64,000 nucleotides of DNA from Verrucomicrobiota bacterium (lineage in GTDB: Bacteria > Verrucomicrobiota > Verrucomicrobiia > Verrucomicrobiales > Akkermansiaceae), in NCBI GenBank assembly GCA_030835305.1, contig JAURPJ010000038.1, positions 1-64,000 on the forward strand, read 5' to 3'. The position numbers and the translations under genes are program-made. This document shows, piece after piece, positions 9,147 through 19,134 of this stretch. The notes under the pieces were generated by a model, which was given only the letters and a program-made list of their open reading frames with translations, did not search any database and was not told the origin of the DNA. The stretch's first letter is position 1. Every line of letters begins with the position of its first letter.

Positions 9147-9788
9147 TTAGAGGCAAGCCAGAATCGCCGACGGCTCAGCATAGTCATCAAACCGAAGAGC
9201 AGTTTCAATCACCGGCCCGATCCCGACCAACTTCCACCCCAGATTACTCGTCGCTTCGACATCCCAGGGGGCATCCCCAAAGTAAATCACTTCGGTAAAC
9301 CGTGCCTGATGGGCACGGGCCGCACGATCGAGAGCCTGAAGCATAATATGCTCACGAACCACTGCATCCGAGGCACTCGCAAGAGGCAGGCCTGCGATTT
9401 CAAAACCCGCCGTCTCCAGCTTGTAGCGCGCGGAATCTTCGTGCGCCCCGGTGGCAAAAGCCACAGCATGATCCGGAGATCCCACCAGAGCGTTCACAAA
9501 CTCGATGGCGCCCGGAATGGCCTGAAATAAAGCCCTTGGTTGTTCCCGGAGGCCTTTCACAAGGTGCTCGTGAAAGGCCTTGGTGAGTGCCCCACTCATT
9601 GGCCGGTCGCAGTAGCGCTGGGAAATTTCCTGGGCTACTCCACTGTCGGTGGCGAACTGGTATTGGGACCAGTCGGCTTCAAAATCTTCCACACCCAGAA
9701 CTTCCCGCACGGCCCGAATGAAACACTCGGAATCGACCGCATTGGTCTGCGTAAGAGTGCCGTCGATATCAAAGATCACGACTTTCAT
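9147..9788 (-). CDS. HAD-family phosphatase (phosphoglycolate phosphatase-like)
   Basis: A 213-residue HAD hydrolase. Motif I is VVIFDIDGTLTQTNAVD, with the nucleophile and acid/base Asp pair. Motif II is seen around VAFATGAHEDSARYKLE. Motif IV is VIYFGDAPWDVEATSNLGWK. The cap and core order match the phosphoglycolate phosphatase-like subfamily, but the substrate cannot be fixed. The ATG overlaps the stop of the vWA gene (TGATG), so both are likely translated from one message. Confidence 0.85.
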   Translation of the reverse strand: MKVVIFDIDGTLTQTNAVDSECFIRAVREVLGVEDFEADWSQYQFATDSGVAQEISQRYCDRPMSGALTKAFHEHLVKGLREQPRALFQAIPGAIEFVNALVGSPDHAVAFATGAHEDSARYKLETAGFEIAGLPLASASDAVVREHIMLQALDRAARAHQARFTEVIYFGDAPWDVEATSNLGWKLVGIGPVIETALRFDDYAEPSAILACL

Positions 9789-10864
9789 CAGTCATAATTG
9801 GAACTCGTCATGTCTTCCGCAGAACTGCCGACAAGGCGCTTGCCTTTGTAGATCATCGAGAACTTGCCACCGGTTTCCTCGGCGATCATGAGGAGCTGCC
9901 CGGCCGGAGTCCCCGGGAGCTCGAAAGCGATGGTATCGATTGGGATCCCCTCGGGATTGAGTTCCTCCATCTTTCCAAGAACATAATCCGCATCGGTCGG
10001 CTCTCCGTCGGAAAGAAGGTATACGATATTTGGGTTGGGGGTCATGGAGAAAGCCATTTTAAGAGGAGGATACCAATTGGTTCCACCTTTGGCCGGCATT
10101 TTTTGGATCGCGTCTACAACGACTCCCTTGAGGCGCTCCGAGGCCGGATACCAGTTCACGTCAGGGACTTTTCCATTTCCACGGAACCCTTTCATGTAGT
10201 GGTTCGGACCTTCGGTATCGATGGTCCAACCAGTGGTTGAGAAAAAAATCACGGAAACGTTCATGCTGGCCGGAAGAGCATTGATGGAGCGCACCAGCTC
10301 CTTCTTGAGAGCCTGGATTCGCGTTCCACCCCCGCCCTCGGCGTCCGACTCCATGGAGCCCGAAAAATCGACGATAAAAACGACGTTCCTTCCCTTTCGG
10401 CGGCTGCCAAAAAAGGTCGCTCCACCACCGCCATCACCATCACCTTCGCCGGTTCCAAATCCGGGACCAAAGTCTTCTTCCATGCCAAACATGCTGTCGG
10501 GATTTGCGGTCACCGGAATGGGGACAGCCACCGGAGATTGCGACTGCGACGCAATGACCTTGGCCATCGATGAACTCGCCCCCGGAGGCTTCGGCTGGGC
10601 GTTGTTCGTCAATTCCTTCATCCTGACCGGCGGTTCCTCCTCCGGGGTCGCGGCCTGATAGGTCACGATTTGGGGGATATTCTTGGTGGTGGGAATCATC
10701 GCGATGAGCCACAGAATCGCGATCACCACTCCAAATCCGAGAAGACCGGTCACAGCCGACTGAATACTCTCCTGCCGGCGCTGGCGCTCCACAGCCATCT
10801 TGACGGCATGGCTATTCGCCGCCAATTGCGCGGTATCAGTCTCGGTCACATAAATATCGCTCAT
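9788..10864 (-). CDS. Membrane-anchored von Willebrand factor A protein
   Basis: This 358-residue protein has one membrane helix near residues 42-62 (VTGLLGFGVVIAILWLIAMI). A Pro/Gly/Asp-rich linker follows (GFGTGEGDGDGGGGATFFG), then a C-terminal vWA domain from about residue 165. The metal-binding MIDAS motif reads VVFIVDFSGSM, and later strands read GGTNWYPPLKMAF and IVYLLSDGEPTDADYV. Such proteins bind partners through a divalent metal site. The adjoining HAD gene is probably coupled, but the shared role is unknown. Confidence 0.85.
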   Translation of the reverse strand: MSDIYVTETDTAQLAANSHAVKMAVERQRRQESIQSAVTGLLGFGVVIAILWLIAMIPTTKNIPQIVTYQAATPEEEPPVRMKELTNNAQPKPPGASSSMAKVIASQSQSPVAVPIPVTANPDSMFGMEEDFGPGFGTGEGDGDGGGGATFFGSRRKGRNVVFIVDFSGSMESDAEGGGGTRIQALKKELVRSINALPASMNVSVIFFSTTGWTIDTEGPNHYMKGFRGNGKVPDVNWYPASERLKGVVVDAIQKMPAKGGTNWYPPLKMAFSMTPNPNIVYLLSDGEPTDADYVLGKMEELNPEGIPIDTIAFELPGTPAGQLLMIAEETGGKFSMIYKGKRLVGSSAEDMTSSNYD

Positions 10865-10940
10865 GATCTTGCTCTCCTTCTAATAAAGGTGAAACGCACT
10901 GGCGAGGAGATTCCATAGCGCAAATCTTGCAATCAGAAAA

Positions 10941-10972
10941 AACGCCCCGCCGGTAAAAACCAGCAGAGCGTT
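10941..10972 (-). terminator. Intrinsic terminator after the 731-residue protein gene
   Basis: The arms 10941-10953 and 10960-10972 pair over 13 positions, allowing G-U pairs, around a six-base loop. On the minus strand the hairpin is followed by a T run (10936-10940). It lies about 40 bases past the stop at 11011. Confidence 0.75.
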
Positions 10973-11010
10973 TAGAGCAGACCTTCTAATAAACTGTTCC
11001 TTAAATCAAT

Positions 11011-13206
11011 TTACTTCAAGTTGAAGTGAATCGAAGTCCTGGCTTCTCCATTCTCCATGCGGGTGTGAGCCGTCATGTCCTTGAACTGGGCAAAGGCTGC
11101 GAGAAACTTTTGAATCAGTGGAAGGTTCTCGTTAAAGTCGTCGCGCATGTATTCATTCTCAAAGATCTCCTCCGAGTTCTCCTTCAGGAGCTTAACCCAA
11201 TACTCGGCCATTGCGTGAGCGGCCGAGAAATCAATGCGGGTGTAGCTTCCCTTGCGAACAGGTCCGTCACCGCCGGCCACGAGCTTCTTGTCGAGCTCGG
11301 CGATGAACTTCTGGGACGTTGAGAAATAGAAGTGCTTGTCGGAGATTCCAACCACCGGACGTGCGTCCTTGGTCGAGAACTGAATTGCCGTGCTGTAATA
11401 GGTGACACCATCTTTCGTGTTGTCATCGAACTCCTGCATTGGGATTTCAGTCCCCTGGACTTCCTTAACCGTCTTGAGAATATTGCTGATAGAGCCCTCA
11501 ATTTTCTTCCAGGCGATCGACATTTTCTCACGATCAGTCACGGGAGTTACATAAGCAATGCGAGGGATCAAACCCTTCTCGATAATCGCTCCGGGAACCT
11601 CCGGGACGCGGGGAAGAGTTCCCTTGGTATCGATGATCAAAGCTCCTTCGTCACCGGTTCCCTGGGCCCAGTCGGTCGTCATGGCGGTCCAGATATTCTT
11701 AAGGTCTCCGGCGCCCATTTCGTCGAACATCTTAAAGCCTTCGCGAAAGTCGCGGAAGTCGCCATCATCGATCTCCATTTCGGCCACCCGTGATGCCATC
11801 AAATAAGCGGCCTGACCGAGCGAATCCATCATATCATGCACCTTCCCGGTGAACTCGGGATTCGAGCGGCTGTTGCTGAAGAAAACAACGCCATCCATGT
11901 CACCAAGTCCCGCAAAGCTGTGGGCGGTCTCGGTATCTATCGAAGGAAGATTGCTTCCGCCGTGGCTTTCAAACTTGAAGCCATCTTCGATGAAGGCCAC
12001 CGAACCGGTTTGGCTAAAATCAAACATATCAAAGATTTTGTCCTCAACTCTGGCAACGTGACCGAGAAGAGCCTGAATGTCGCGGGTGTCACCAAAAACC
12101 TCTGCCTCGGCGAGTCCGGCCTTCAACCCGTTGGCCATCGACGCAAGAACTTCGTTTGCTCCTCCGATGACTTTCATCGCTTCCTCCTCGCCAAACACCA
12201 GCATGCGAATGTCCTTGTCAAGGTAATCTTTGAGGAAATCCATCCCTTCATTCGCCACGAGCGAATCCTCGGGTTTGGCTGGGAATTTCAGCCCATCAAG
12301 TGAGTCGCCAAGATAGACAACGATGTAGCTATCTTTCACCCCGATCGCGATACTAAGGTTCTTCTTGGCTACAGCGGCTAAGACCCGGTCAACCATGGCA
12401 CGGGATCCGAAAAATTCGGTCATCTCTTGCTTGCTGTCCTCATCGGCCAAGGCGGCCAACTTCTTGCCACTAATCGTCATCCCATTCAAAGCAACGCCAT
12501 CCTTCTCCATTTCGATTTCGTCAAAAGGAGCTTCTTCAGCGAGGTCAAAGAGCGAAAGGATTCCACCGATCATCATCTCGGAAATCTGAGTGCGCATCTC
12601 CTCGTCGCTCACCTTGAAACCGATCGTAACGGGTGGCATCTTGGACTTCTCAAAAATTGGAACTCCGGCTTCCGGATCGCCCAAAATAGAACTAAACATC
12701 GACATTGCGATGCCCTGCATCTCATCGGGATTGGCATCATCATCCATGGTCAGGGCTGCCAACTTCACCATCATTTTCATTTGATGGAAGGAAGACGAAT
12801 TATTGATGGCCTGGAGATTTACGGCCTGATCACCGGCCGTATCGCCAAAGGCGGCAAAGATCTCCTCGCCAACCACCGCCTTTAAAATCTGAAAATTCTG
12901 ATCCTCTTCAAGCTCTCCAAGATCTTCACCCTGATCTACCATCATCTGGGCGATGACCTTGCCCAGATCGGTCTTCAAAAGACGCTGATACATGTCGTAT
13001 CCTCCCAGAATCGAGATATACCCTTCACTGTTCTTAGGAACATGGGCCGCAAAGCCCAGTTTCTTGATAACAGCCTCGGGAGGCACTTTGGCCGTTAAAG
13101 TTGAATCGGCCTCATTTTGGATTAAATGAGTCGCCGGCTCTCCCCAGGAAGGAAGGATGAGTAGGGCTCCCGAAATCACAGGGAGGAGTGTTGTGTTTAG
13201 TTTCAT
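11011..13206 (-). CDS. Large secreted protein of unknown function (DUF3352-like)
   Basis: A 731-residue protein with a signal peptide (MKLNTTLLPVISGALLILPS). It alternates helical acidic stretches with short strands, such as VPKNSEGYISILGGYDMYQR, GEEIFAAFGDTAGDQAVNL and KGLIPRIAYVTPVTDREKM. There is no membrane segment after the signal and no catalytic motif I can identify. The overall pattern, a long soluble exported protein with repeated VGIS/YFSTS-type strands, is similar to DUF3352-like proteins of the PVC group, but I hold that loosely. It is followed by its own terminator. Confidence 0.65.
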   Translation of the reverse strand: MKLNTTLLPVISGALLILPSWGEPATHLIQNEADSTLTAKVPPEAVIKKLGFAAHVPKNSEGYISILGGYDMYQRLLKTDLGKVIAQMMVDQGEDLGELEEDQNFQILKAVVGEEIFAAFGDTAGDQAVNLQAINNSSSFHQMKMMVKLAALTMDDDANPDEMQGIAMSMFSSILGDPEAGVPIFEKSKMPPVTIGFKVSDEEMRTQISEMMIGGILSLFDLAEEAPFDEIEMEKDGVALNGMTISGKKLAALADEDSKQEMTEFFGSRAMVDRVLAAVAKKNLSIAIGVKDSYIVVYLGDSLDGLKFPAKPEDSLVANEGMDFLKDYLDKDIRMLVFGEEEAMKVIGGANEVLASMANGLKAGLAEAEVFGDTRDIQALLGHVARVEDKIFDMFDFSQTGSVAFIEDGFKFESHGGSNLPSIDTETAHSFAGLGDMDGVVFFSNSRSNPEFTGKVHDMMDSLGQAAYLMASRVAEMEIDDGDFRDFREGFKMFDEMGAGDLKNIWTAMTTDWAQGTGDEGALIIDTKGTLPRVPEVPGAIIEKGLIPRIAYVTPVTDREKMSIAWKKIEGSISNILKTVKEVQGTEIPMQEFDDNTKDGVTYYSTAIQFSTKDARPVVGISDKHFYFSTSQKFIAELDKKLVAGGDGPVRKGSYTRIDFSAAHAMAEYWVKLLKENSEEIFENEYMRDDFNENLPLIQKFLAAFAQFKDMTAHTRMENGEARTSIHFNLK

Positions 13207-13751
13207 AGTCAGCTCTATTTATACGCGATTAAGCGTAGTTTGGTTAATTACAAAAATCGAAGATTTTTGGACCTATCGTTCATTTGTGAGCGATTTCATC
13301 ACATCTCCAACCTGCAAGGACAAATGAGTCGTTGAATTCGATGGTGTTTCAGTGCCATGGGAAGACATTGGGGGCTTTTAGCCGAGCTTGTGGGGGAGTT
13401 TGACCATGCCCGCTCGGTCCTCCATTCCGCCTTTACGCAGGCTGCAAGCAATCATAATGCCATTCTTGATCAGCCGTCCCGATCCCTTTCAGCTATCCGG
13501 GTTGGAGCTTTTGAAAAAATTCGGGCATCCTCGGAAGCCTCCCTGCAATTCCGGGATATTTGCTTTCCAGCGAATTGTGCCACCCTGCCAGAACCACCAA
13601 CCCGCCCCAAATCAGCCGGTTACCTGAAGATGTCATCTTTGCAATCAAACCCGAAAATTCTCATTCGCCACGGATTAAAATTCAACCCTTCATTCTTTTT
13701 CATTCATAAAAATTGCAATTTTCAGTATTTAGTGAAAATTCAGTTGTGCCA
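13207..13751. other. Intergenic stretch without a convincing gene
   Basis: About 545 bases separate two divergent genes. Short open frames exist here but none has a plausible start, signal or conserved motif. The last 80 bases before the polyprenyl synthase are AT-rich (TTCATTCATAAAAATTGCAA), consistent with promoter DNA. I see no repeat or RNA structure that stands out. Confidence 0.5.
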
Positions 13752-14753
13752 ATGATAACGATTCGTGGAACCGACAATCCGGGGCTTTTTCCCTTCGATC
13801 TGATCCGTCCTCACATTGAGAAAGTCGAAGCCTGCATTAGCGAACAAGTGCGTGATTTCGATCCCGGCGTAGAGCCCTACATAGAATATATCTGCGGAAC
13901 CAGCGGCAAACGTATTCGCCCTGCCCTCGCGGTCCTCACCGGCGGCGCGACCGGAAGCTTGCAAGACGATCACATTAATCTCGGAGTGATCTTGGAGCTC
14001 ATCCACATGGCGACCTTGGTCCATGATGACATCATTGATGGCGCTTCTTCACGCCGAAAAGTCCCCACCGCCAACGCAAAGTGGGGAAACGGCATGGCAG
14101 TCCTACTAGGCGACGCCCTCTTCTCGCACGCCCTCAAGCTCTCGACCGACTTCAGTGATCTCGCGCTGAGCCGTGCCATCAGCCTGGCCTCCCGCGAAGT
14201 CTGCCAAGGCGAAATCCTTCAATCCCAGCGCCGTTTCGACCTCAACGTCACCAAAAAGGATTACTTCAAGATGATCGAGATGAAGACCGGGGCACTCTTC
14301 GCCGCTGCCTGCCAACTCGCCGCTATCATCTCCGGCACTTCCAAGGCGGTCAGCGATGCCATGTTCGACTACGGCATGAAGCTCGGTACCGCCTACCAGG
14401 TTTACGACGACGTGGTCGATCTCATCGGTACCGAGGATCAAATCGGTAAAACCCTCGGTACCGATCTCGAAAAAGGAAAGCTCACCCTTCCGATTCTCAA
14501 TCTCCTCGAGAGAGCCAACCCCAAACAAAAGGAACAACTCTCCAAGCGCATCATCGAGCACCAACCGCTCGACCTTCCGGTCCTTGTCGGCATTGCCGAA
14601 TACGAAGGCTCCATGTCCGACGCCATCGACACCGCCGGCCAACTCGTGGCCGAAGCTCGTGATACTCTCAAGCTCCTCGACGCCTCCGAGTTCGCCGATG
14701 CCATGAACAACATCACCCTCTTCGTCGACCAACTCCTCGCCGGCTGTCGATAA
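13752..14753 (+). CDS. Polyprenyl diphosphate synthase
   Basis: I choose the ATG at 13752 (MITIRGTDNPGLFPFDLIRP). The 333-residue enzyme condenses isopentenyl diphosphate units into an all-trans prenyl chain. Family motifs are GTSGKRIRPAL, the first Asp-rich motif within HMATLVHDDIIDGASSRRK, GDALFS, MKTGALFAAACQL, and the second Asp-rich motif in GTAYQVYDDVVDLIG followed by GKTLGTDLEKGKLTLP. The product length, probably for quinone side chains, cannot be deduced. The cyclophilin gene follows 41 bases later. Confidence 0.93.
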   Translation: MITIRGTDNPGLFPFDLIRPHIEKVEACISEQVRDFDPGVEPYIEYICGTSGKRIRPALAVLTGGATGSLQDDHINLGVILELIHMATLVHDDIIDGASSRRKVPTANAKWGNGMAVLLGDALFSHALKLSTDFSDLALSRAISLASREVCQGEILQSQRRFDLNVTKKDYFKMIEMKTGALFAAACQLAAIISGTSKAVSDAMFDYGMKLGTAYQVYDDVVDLIGTEDQIGKTLGTDLEKGKLTLPILNLLERANPKQKEQLSKRIIEHQPLDLPVLVGIAEYEGSMSDAIDTAGQLVAEARDTLKLLDASEFADAMNNITLFVDQLLAGCR

Positions 14754-14794
14754 GGCCTTTTCAGACGCTAGATTCGCGCTAGATTGTCGCCCAC

Positions 14795-15283
<489 letters not shown>

Positions 15284-15305
15284 TTTTCCTCAAACTCTTT
15301 TCAAT

Positions 15306-15338
15306 GCCCGCCCGGTCACTCAACCGGCGGGCTTCTTT
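15306..15338 (+). terminator. Intrinsic terminator after the cyclophilin gene
   Basis: The arm GCCCGCCCGGT (15306-15316) pairs with ACCGGCGGGC (15323-15332), with one bulged C, and is followed by a T-rich tract. It begins 23 bases after the stop. Confidence 0.75.
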
Positions 15339-15409
15339 ACGGACCATGCCGCAAGTTTAAAACTCTTCGCTTGGAAGTTGACTCAATTGCAGGAATATTC
15401 ACTCCAATC

Positions 15410-15856
15410 GTGAGATCCATCACCTGGCTCATCCTCGCCCTCTCAACTTCCCCTGGCTTCGCCAACAAGGAACTCATCACAAAGCTGGACGAACTCTTCG
15501 ACCTGCGCATCAAGGTCAACAGGAAATACAAAGAACAATTCACGGAAGAGGCCAAAAATCTCGAGAATGCCTAAGCTAGGAAGTTTCTCGTTAAAAGCGA
15601 AAACGACTACGGTCAAAAATGGATCGACTACCTCGAACACATGAAAACCAGCCCGGACATCAAAGCCCGGCTTCTCGTCCTGCACCTCGAAATCGTCGGC
15701 GACCTCAACAACGGATACTACGAACTCGAAGGCGCCTCTGGACTTGTCGAAAAAGCCAAAGCAAAAACCGCCATCACCAAATGGAAAAAAGCCCTCAAAA
15801 AGCTGGAAGAAGCCGAAGCTCTTTACAAAGCAATGCCTAAAAAGAGGAAAGAGTAG
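15410..15856 (+). pseudogene. Small exported protein with an in-frame stop
   Basis: From a GTG at 15410 the frame gives a signal-like start (VRSITWLILALSTSPGFA) and a charged helical part. It is stopped by TAA at 15572-15574, then stays open in the same frame to 15856 (ARKFLVKSENDYGQKWIDYL, ending KKLEEAEALYKAMPKKRKE). One point change would restore a protein of about 148 residues rich in Lys and Glu. It is either a pseudogene, a sequencing error or a gene split by one stop. No family recognised. Confidence 0.55.
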
Positions 15857-15913
15857 ACCTCTACCTCTTCTTCCCGAAAAATAATGCCTGCGGCCACGTA
15901 TTAATCAGTCCTT

Positions 15914-17812
15914 ATGAAAACACTCAGTCGGACCCTTGCCTTCGCACTCAGCGTGTCCGGTCCCGTGTCTTCACAGGTCCACCCCGTCATCATTGACAAC
16001 TGCACCAAGTGCCACGGCGGTGTGAAACAAAAAGGCGGCCTCGACCTCCGCACCATTGAGGCCGCGCTCAAAGGTGGCGAGACCGACACCGCCCTCATTC
16101 CCGGAGACGCCAAAAAAAGTCCGCTTTATCAGGTCGTCCAAGTCGATTCCGACCCCCACATGCCACCAAAAAAGCAGCTGCCTCCCGAGGAAATTCAAGC
16201 CCTTAAAGTCTGGATCACCGATCTTAAAATCACTCCGCCCAAGGAACTCGTTCTCCCCGATCCAGCCAGGCAACCAGCCGAGATCATCAACCAACTCATT
16301 TCACAAAAATGGCAGGAGGAACAAATCGCCCCCGCGCCTCCCTCGGACGACGCGACCTTCGTCCGCCGCGTCCACCTCGACCTCCTCGGCCGTATCCCGC
16401 GCATGTCCGAACTCAACGCCTTCCTCGCGGATCAAAACCCTCAAAAGCGCAACCTCCTCGTCGATCGCCTAACCAATTCCGACGAATACGCCGATCACCT
16501 CGCCCACGTTTTCAATATCGTATTCCTCGACCGCGCCCACCTTCGCAAACGCAACCCCGACCATCGCACCTCTTGGCTCAACTACCTCCGCTGGGCCTTC
16601 AAAACCAACCGCCCTTGGGATCAAATCGGCCGCGACCTCGTCCTTGCCCGTCCAAAGTCAGACCCGGAACGTGGTGCCTCCTGGTTCCTCTACGATCAAC
16701 TCGACGACCATAGCCAAATCGCCACCCGCGTCTCCCGCACCCTCCTAGGCAAGCAAGTCCAGTGCGCCCAGTGCCACGACCACCCTGTCGCCCCCGAAAT
16801 CGAACAACGCCATTACTGGGGACTTGTCGCTTTCTTCAACCGCAGCCTCAACGTCAAAACCCCCCAAGGCCCGCGCGTCGCCGAACGGGCCGGCGGCGGC
16901 TACGACCAATTCGCCAACCTCGAAGGCAAGACCGACCAATCCCAACTCATCCTCTACTCTAATAAAATCATCCCCGAAGCTGGCGGCAAACAAAGCAACG
17001 ATTCACCAGAACTCTACTCCGTCGCCCCGCCCGAGCAATGGTTCCGTCAACTCAAGAAAGACGAAAAACTAAAAAAAGACCTCCCCAATCTCCCCGTCCC
17101 AAAGTTCTCCCGTCGCGAAGCCTTCGCCAAGGCCCTCACCTCTGACAATCCCGACTTCTCACGCGCCATCGTCAACCGGATCTGGGCCCTCATGTTCGGA
17201 CACGGCCTCGTCCACCCCGTCGACCTCATGGACTCCGCACACCCGGCGAGCCATCCCGAACTCCTCGCATGGCTCGCCCGTGATTTTGAAAAGAACGGCT
17301 ACAATCTCCGACGCCTCATCCGCCAAATAGCCAAGTCCACTCCCTACCAACTCAATTCCCGCCCCGCCCCCTCTGCCGGACAACCACCGCTCGATTCCTT
17401 TTTCGCCCGCGCCCTCGACAAACCACTCTCCGCCGAAGCCCTCACCCGCTCCCTCCGCATCGCCCTGGGCCACGAAGAGCCAAACGACAAGACCCTCCGA
17501 AACCAGCTCGCCAAGATCTTCCCCGACCTTTTCGCCGAGAACTTCTCCCCCTCCGTTCAACAAACCATGTTCCTGACCAACGGTCCGCTCTTCGAAAAAC
17601 TCATCGCGGACTCACCCCTTCTCGACAAACTAAAGGGTATAGAGGATCCCCAAGTCCTCGTCCGGGAAACCTTTCTAAATATCCTCACCCGTGAACCCGA
17701 CGAAGAAGAAAAAGAACGCTCCCTCTCCTTCGTGGAAGCCAAGACCCCCTCCTCTATCACCCAATTCTGCTGGGCCCTCCTCACCAGTGCCGAATTCCGC
17801 ATCAACCACTAA
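15914..17812 (+). CDS. PSD1-type cytochrome, DUF1549/DUF1553 protein
   Basis: A 632-residue exported protein with signal MKTLSRTLAFALSVSGPVSS. A planctomycete cytochrome C domain follows, with a haem motif CTKCHGG near residue 30 and PLYQVVQVDSDPHMPPKKQL behind it. Next comes DUF1549 (VRRVHLDLLGRIPRMSELNA), a second CxxCH in VQCAQCHDHPVAPEIEQRHY, and DUF1553 toward the C-terminus (SRAIVNRIWALMFGHGLVHP). These proteins are abundant in the PVC group and are found with DUF1501 partners. They are thought to act in polymer or sulfated-sugar breakdown, but the reaction is unproven. First gene of a three-gene operon. Confidence 0.92.
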   Translation: MKTLSRTLAFALSVSGPVSSQVHPVIIDNCTKCHGGVKQKGGLDLRTIEAALKGGETDTALIPGDAKKSPLYQVVQVDSDPHMPPKKQLPPEEIQALKVWITDLKITPPKELVLPDPARQPAEIINQLISQKWQEEQIAPAPPSDDATFVRRVHLDLLGRIPRMSELNAFLADQNPQKRNLLVDRLTNSDEYADHLAHVFNIVFLDRAHLRKRNPDHRTSWLNYLRWAFKTNRPWDQIGRDLVLARPKSDPERGASWFLYDQLDDHSQIATRVSRTLLGKQVQCAQCHDHPVAPEIEQRHYWGLVAFFNRSLNVKTPQGPRVAERAGGGYDQFANLEGKTDQSQLILYSNKIIPEAGGKQSNDSPELYSVAPPEQWFRQLKKDEKLKKDLPNLPVPKFSRREAFAKALTSDNPDFSRAIVNRIWALMFGHGLVHPVDLMDSAHPASHPELLAWLARDFEKNGYNLRRLIRQIAKSTPYQLNSRPAPSAGQPPLDSFFARALDKPLSAEALTRSLRIALGHEEPNDKTLRNQLAKIFPDLFAENFSPSVQQTMFLTNGPLFEKLIADSPLLDKLKGIEDPQVLVRETFLNILTREPDEEEKERSLSFVEAKTPSSITQFCWALLTSAEFRINH

Positions 17813-19134
17813 TGCCTAAGCCAGATCCATCTCAAAACTGCGGCTCTCCGGACCACAACATCCACCGCCGCAAGTTCCTCCAGGGCCTCTCCGCCGGCAC
17901 GATCTCCAGCATGAGTTTCGCCGGCCTTTTCGGTGCCCCCGCCTTTGCCCAGATAGCAAAGAAAAAGCAAAAGCACTGCATCCTCTTATGGCTCTGCGGC
18001 GGCCCATCCCAGTTCGAAACTTGGGACCCAAAACCCGGAACCACCACCGGCGGCCCCTTTAAAAGCATCTCCACCAAGGTCCCCGGCACCCACTTCTCGG
18101 AACTCATGCCGAAGTGCGCCTCCATCGCCGACAAGCTCGCCGTCATCCGCTCGATGAAAACAACCGCCAAGGAGCACACCGAAGGCATCAACCTCCTCCA
18201 ACGCGGCCACGCCCCACGCCCGCCGTTCACCCGACCCACCCTCGGCTCGGTCCTTGCGCAACAACTCGGCCAACTCGAGTCCAAAATCCCCAACTTCATC
18301 CTTCTCGATCCCTGCCCCGAGGGCAACGAATTCAAAGGCTTCAAAGCCGGTAACTGGGCCGGCTGGCTTGGCGCGGAATACTCTCCAGTCCGCGTTGGCG
18401 GCGAATTCAAAATCCCAGACGCACATAGGCTCGACTCCATCACCGAGGATGACCACGAAGCCCGCGAAGCCCTCCGCAAATTCTTCAGCAAGAAGTACGA
18501 AAATGACCGTAGATCAGCGGCAGCAGGCTCCTGGAACGCCACCTTTGAGCGCGTCAACGGGCTCATGAGCTGCGCCCATCTTTTCAATCTTGAGCGTATC
18601 CCCCGGGCAGACCGCGACCGCTACGGCTCCGGCGCCTTCGGCCAACACGCCCTCCTCGCCCGCACCCTCGTCGAAGAAGGCGCCCCCTTCGTCATGGTCG
18701 CCAATGGCATGCCGTGGGACAGCCACGTCTTCAACCACGAGATCTATCAAATGGTCGTTCCCGACCTCGACAACATCATCTTCCAACTTACCAAAGACCT
18801 CGAAGACCGAGGCATGCTCGAGGATACCCTTGTCATCGCCATGGGAGAATTTGGACGCTCCCCATGGATCAACCAGGCCCGTGGCCGCGACCACTTCCCC
18901 GACGCTTGGTCTCTCGCCATGGCCGGCGGCGGCGTTCAGGGCGGCGCCCTCGTCGGAGCCACCGACAAATACGGAGCGGAGGTGACCGACAATCCCTTCA
19001 ACGAGGAAAATCTCTTCGCCACCATCTTCTCAGCTCTCAGTATCGACCCCCACGCCGAGTTCAATATCCCCGGCTTCCCCACCTTCCACCACGTCGAAAA
19101 CAAAGCCGACCCCATCAAACAAATCCTCTCATGA
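17812..19134 (+). CDS. DUF1501 protein
   Basis: A 440-residue protein of the DUF1501 (sulfatase-fold-like) family. It has a Tat-like N-terminus with an RRKF motif (HRRKFLQGLSAGTISSMSFA). Typical family strands follow: ILLWLCGGPSQFETWDPKPG, TLVIAMGEFGRSPWINQARG and RDHFPDAWSLAMAGGGVQGG. Its ATG overlaps the stop of the DUF1549/1553 gene by one base, so the two are coupled. Export folded by Tat suggests a cofactor or metal. The catalytic activity is not established. Confidence 0.92.
   Translation: MPKPDPSQNCGSPDHNIHRRKFLQGLSAGTISSMSFAGLFGAPAFAQIAKKKQKHCILLWLCGGPSQFETWDPKPGTTTGGPFKSISTKVPGTHFSELMPKCASIADKLAVIRSMKTTAKEHTEGINLLQRGHAPRPPFTRPTLGSVLAQQLGQLESKIPNFILLDPCPEGNEFKGFKAGNWAGWLGAEYSPVRVGGEFKIPDAHRLDSITEDDHEAREALRKFFSKKYENDRRSAAAGSWNATFERVNGLMSCAHLFNLERIPRADRDRYGSGAFGQHALLARTLVEEGAPFVMVANGMPWDSHVFNHEIYQMVVPDLDNIIFQLTKDLEDRGMLEDTLVIAMGEFGRSPWINQARGRDHFPDAWSLAMAGGGVQGGALVGATDKYGAEVTDNPFNEENLFATIFSALSIDPHAEFNIPGFPTFHHVENKADPIKQILS

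Noticed and set aside
13357..13755. Open frame upstream of the polyprenyl synthase
   Set aside because: It overlaps the synthase start, has no family pattern and its composition looks non-coding.
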